This document shows, one piece after another, positions 6,783-6,854 of a stretch of DNA of 6,854 nucleotides (its first letter is position 1; every line of letters starts with the position of its first letter). The notes under the pieces were generated by a model, which made no database searches, had not been told where the DNA came from, and saw only the letters and a program-made list of their open reading frames with translations. The translations under genes and the position numbers were made by a program. The stretch comes from an uncultured Clostridia bacterium (GTDB taxonomy: Bacteria > Bacillota > Clostridia > Peptostreptococcales > Anaerovoracaceae): assembly GCA_934277655.1 (NCBI GenBank), contig CAKQVC010000112.1, positions 1-6,854 of the forward strand, in the 5' to 3' direction.

Positions 6783-6830
6783 AATGTCTACTCTCTGAGA
6801 AAATAAGCAAGCGGAGGGTAGACATTTTTT
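6783..6830 (+). terminator. Rho-independent terminator of the lemA-DUF2207 unit
   Basis: The 5' arm AATGTCTACTCTCT (6783-6796) pairs with the 3' arm GGAGGGTAGACATT (6813-6826) over 14 positions. Twelve are Watson-Crick pairs and two are G-U. The loop has 16 bases (6797-6812). Six T residues follow at 6825-6830, two of them within the stem. The reverse strand lacks a comparable T-run, so the signal acts mainly on + strand transcripts. It closes transcription about 160 bp after the DUF2207 stop codon. Confidence 0.9.
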
Positions 6831-6854
6831 GATTGGGTCAGGGCGAAAATTGAC

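Overview
The window looks like a chromosomal segment of a low-to-moderate GC, anaerobic Firmicute, most likely class Clostridia. The grounds are the strong AGGAGG-type ribosome binding sites, the very short gaps between genes, the adjacent ACT and PFL-family genes, and the Firmicutes-style Elp3-like radical SAM protein at the left edge. I cannot name the species. All supported genes are on the + strand. I see no phage, insertion sequence, CRISPR, tRNA or rRNA.

Positions 1-3948 read as one co-directional gene train. It holds the 3' end of an Elp3-like radical SAM gene (cut by the window edge), a 4-bp-overlapping ACT-domain gene, a PFL-family (UPF0210/DUF711) gene, a ten-helix AEC-family transporter and uracil-DNA glycosylase (ung). 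The three gaps after the ACT gene are 29, 75 and 47 bp. None contains a recognisable terminator, so read-through is likely. The ACT/PFL-family pair is a known conserved module of unknown function. Its adjacency to an organic-anion-type transporter suggests, by inference only, a small-molecule sensing, metabolism and transport unit.

Positions 3949-4109 are the main intergenic break. They hold a long-range inverted repeat (3977-3988 with 4055-4065), a TATAT pentamer tandem repeat (4070-4089) and a plausible promoter for the next unit.

Positions 4110-6624 encode a LemA-family membrane protein and a large DUF2207 membrane protein with a signal peptide, five predicted membrane helices and a glycine-rich tail ending in GGSW. 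They probably form a two-gene envelope operon. Downstream, 6625-6782 is apparently non-coding. It carries two diverged copies of a repeat of about 58 bp, offset by 75 bp, followed by a strong rho-independent terminator (6783-6830). The last 24 bases show nothing.

Most of the window is ordinary housekeeping or accessory content. The least explained parts are the ACT/PFL-family module, the lemA upstream region and the repeat-bearing 3' region after the DUF2207 gene.
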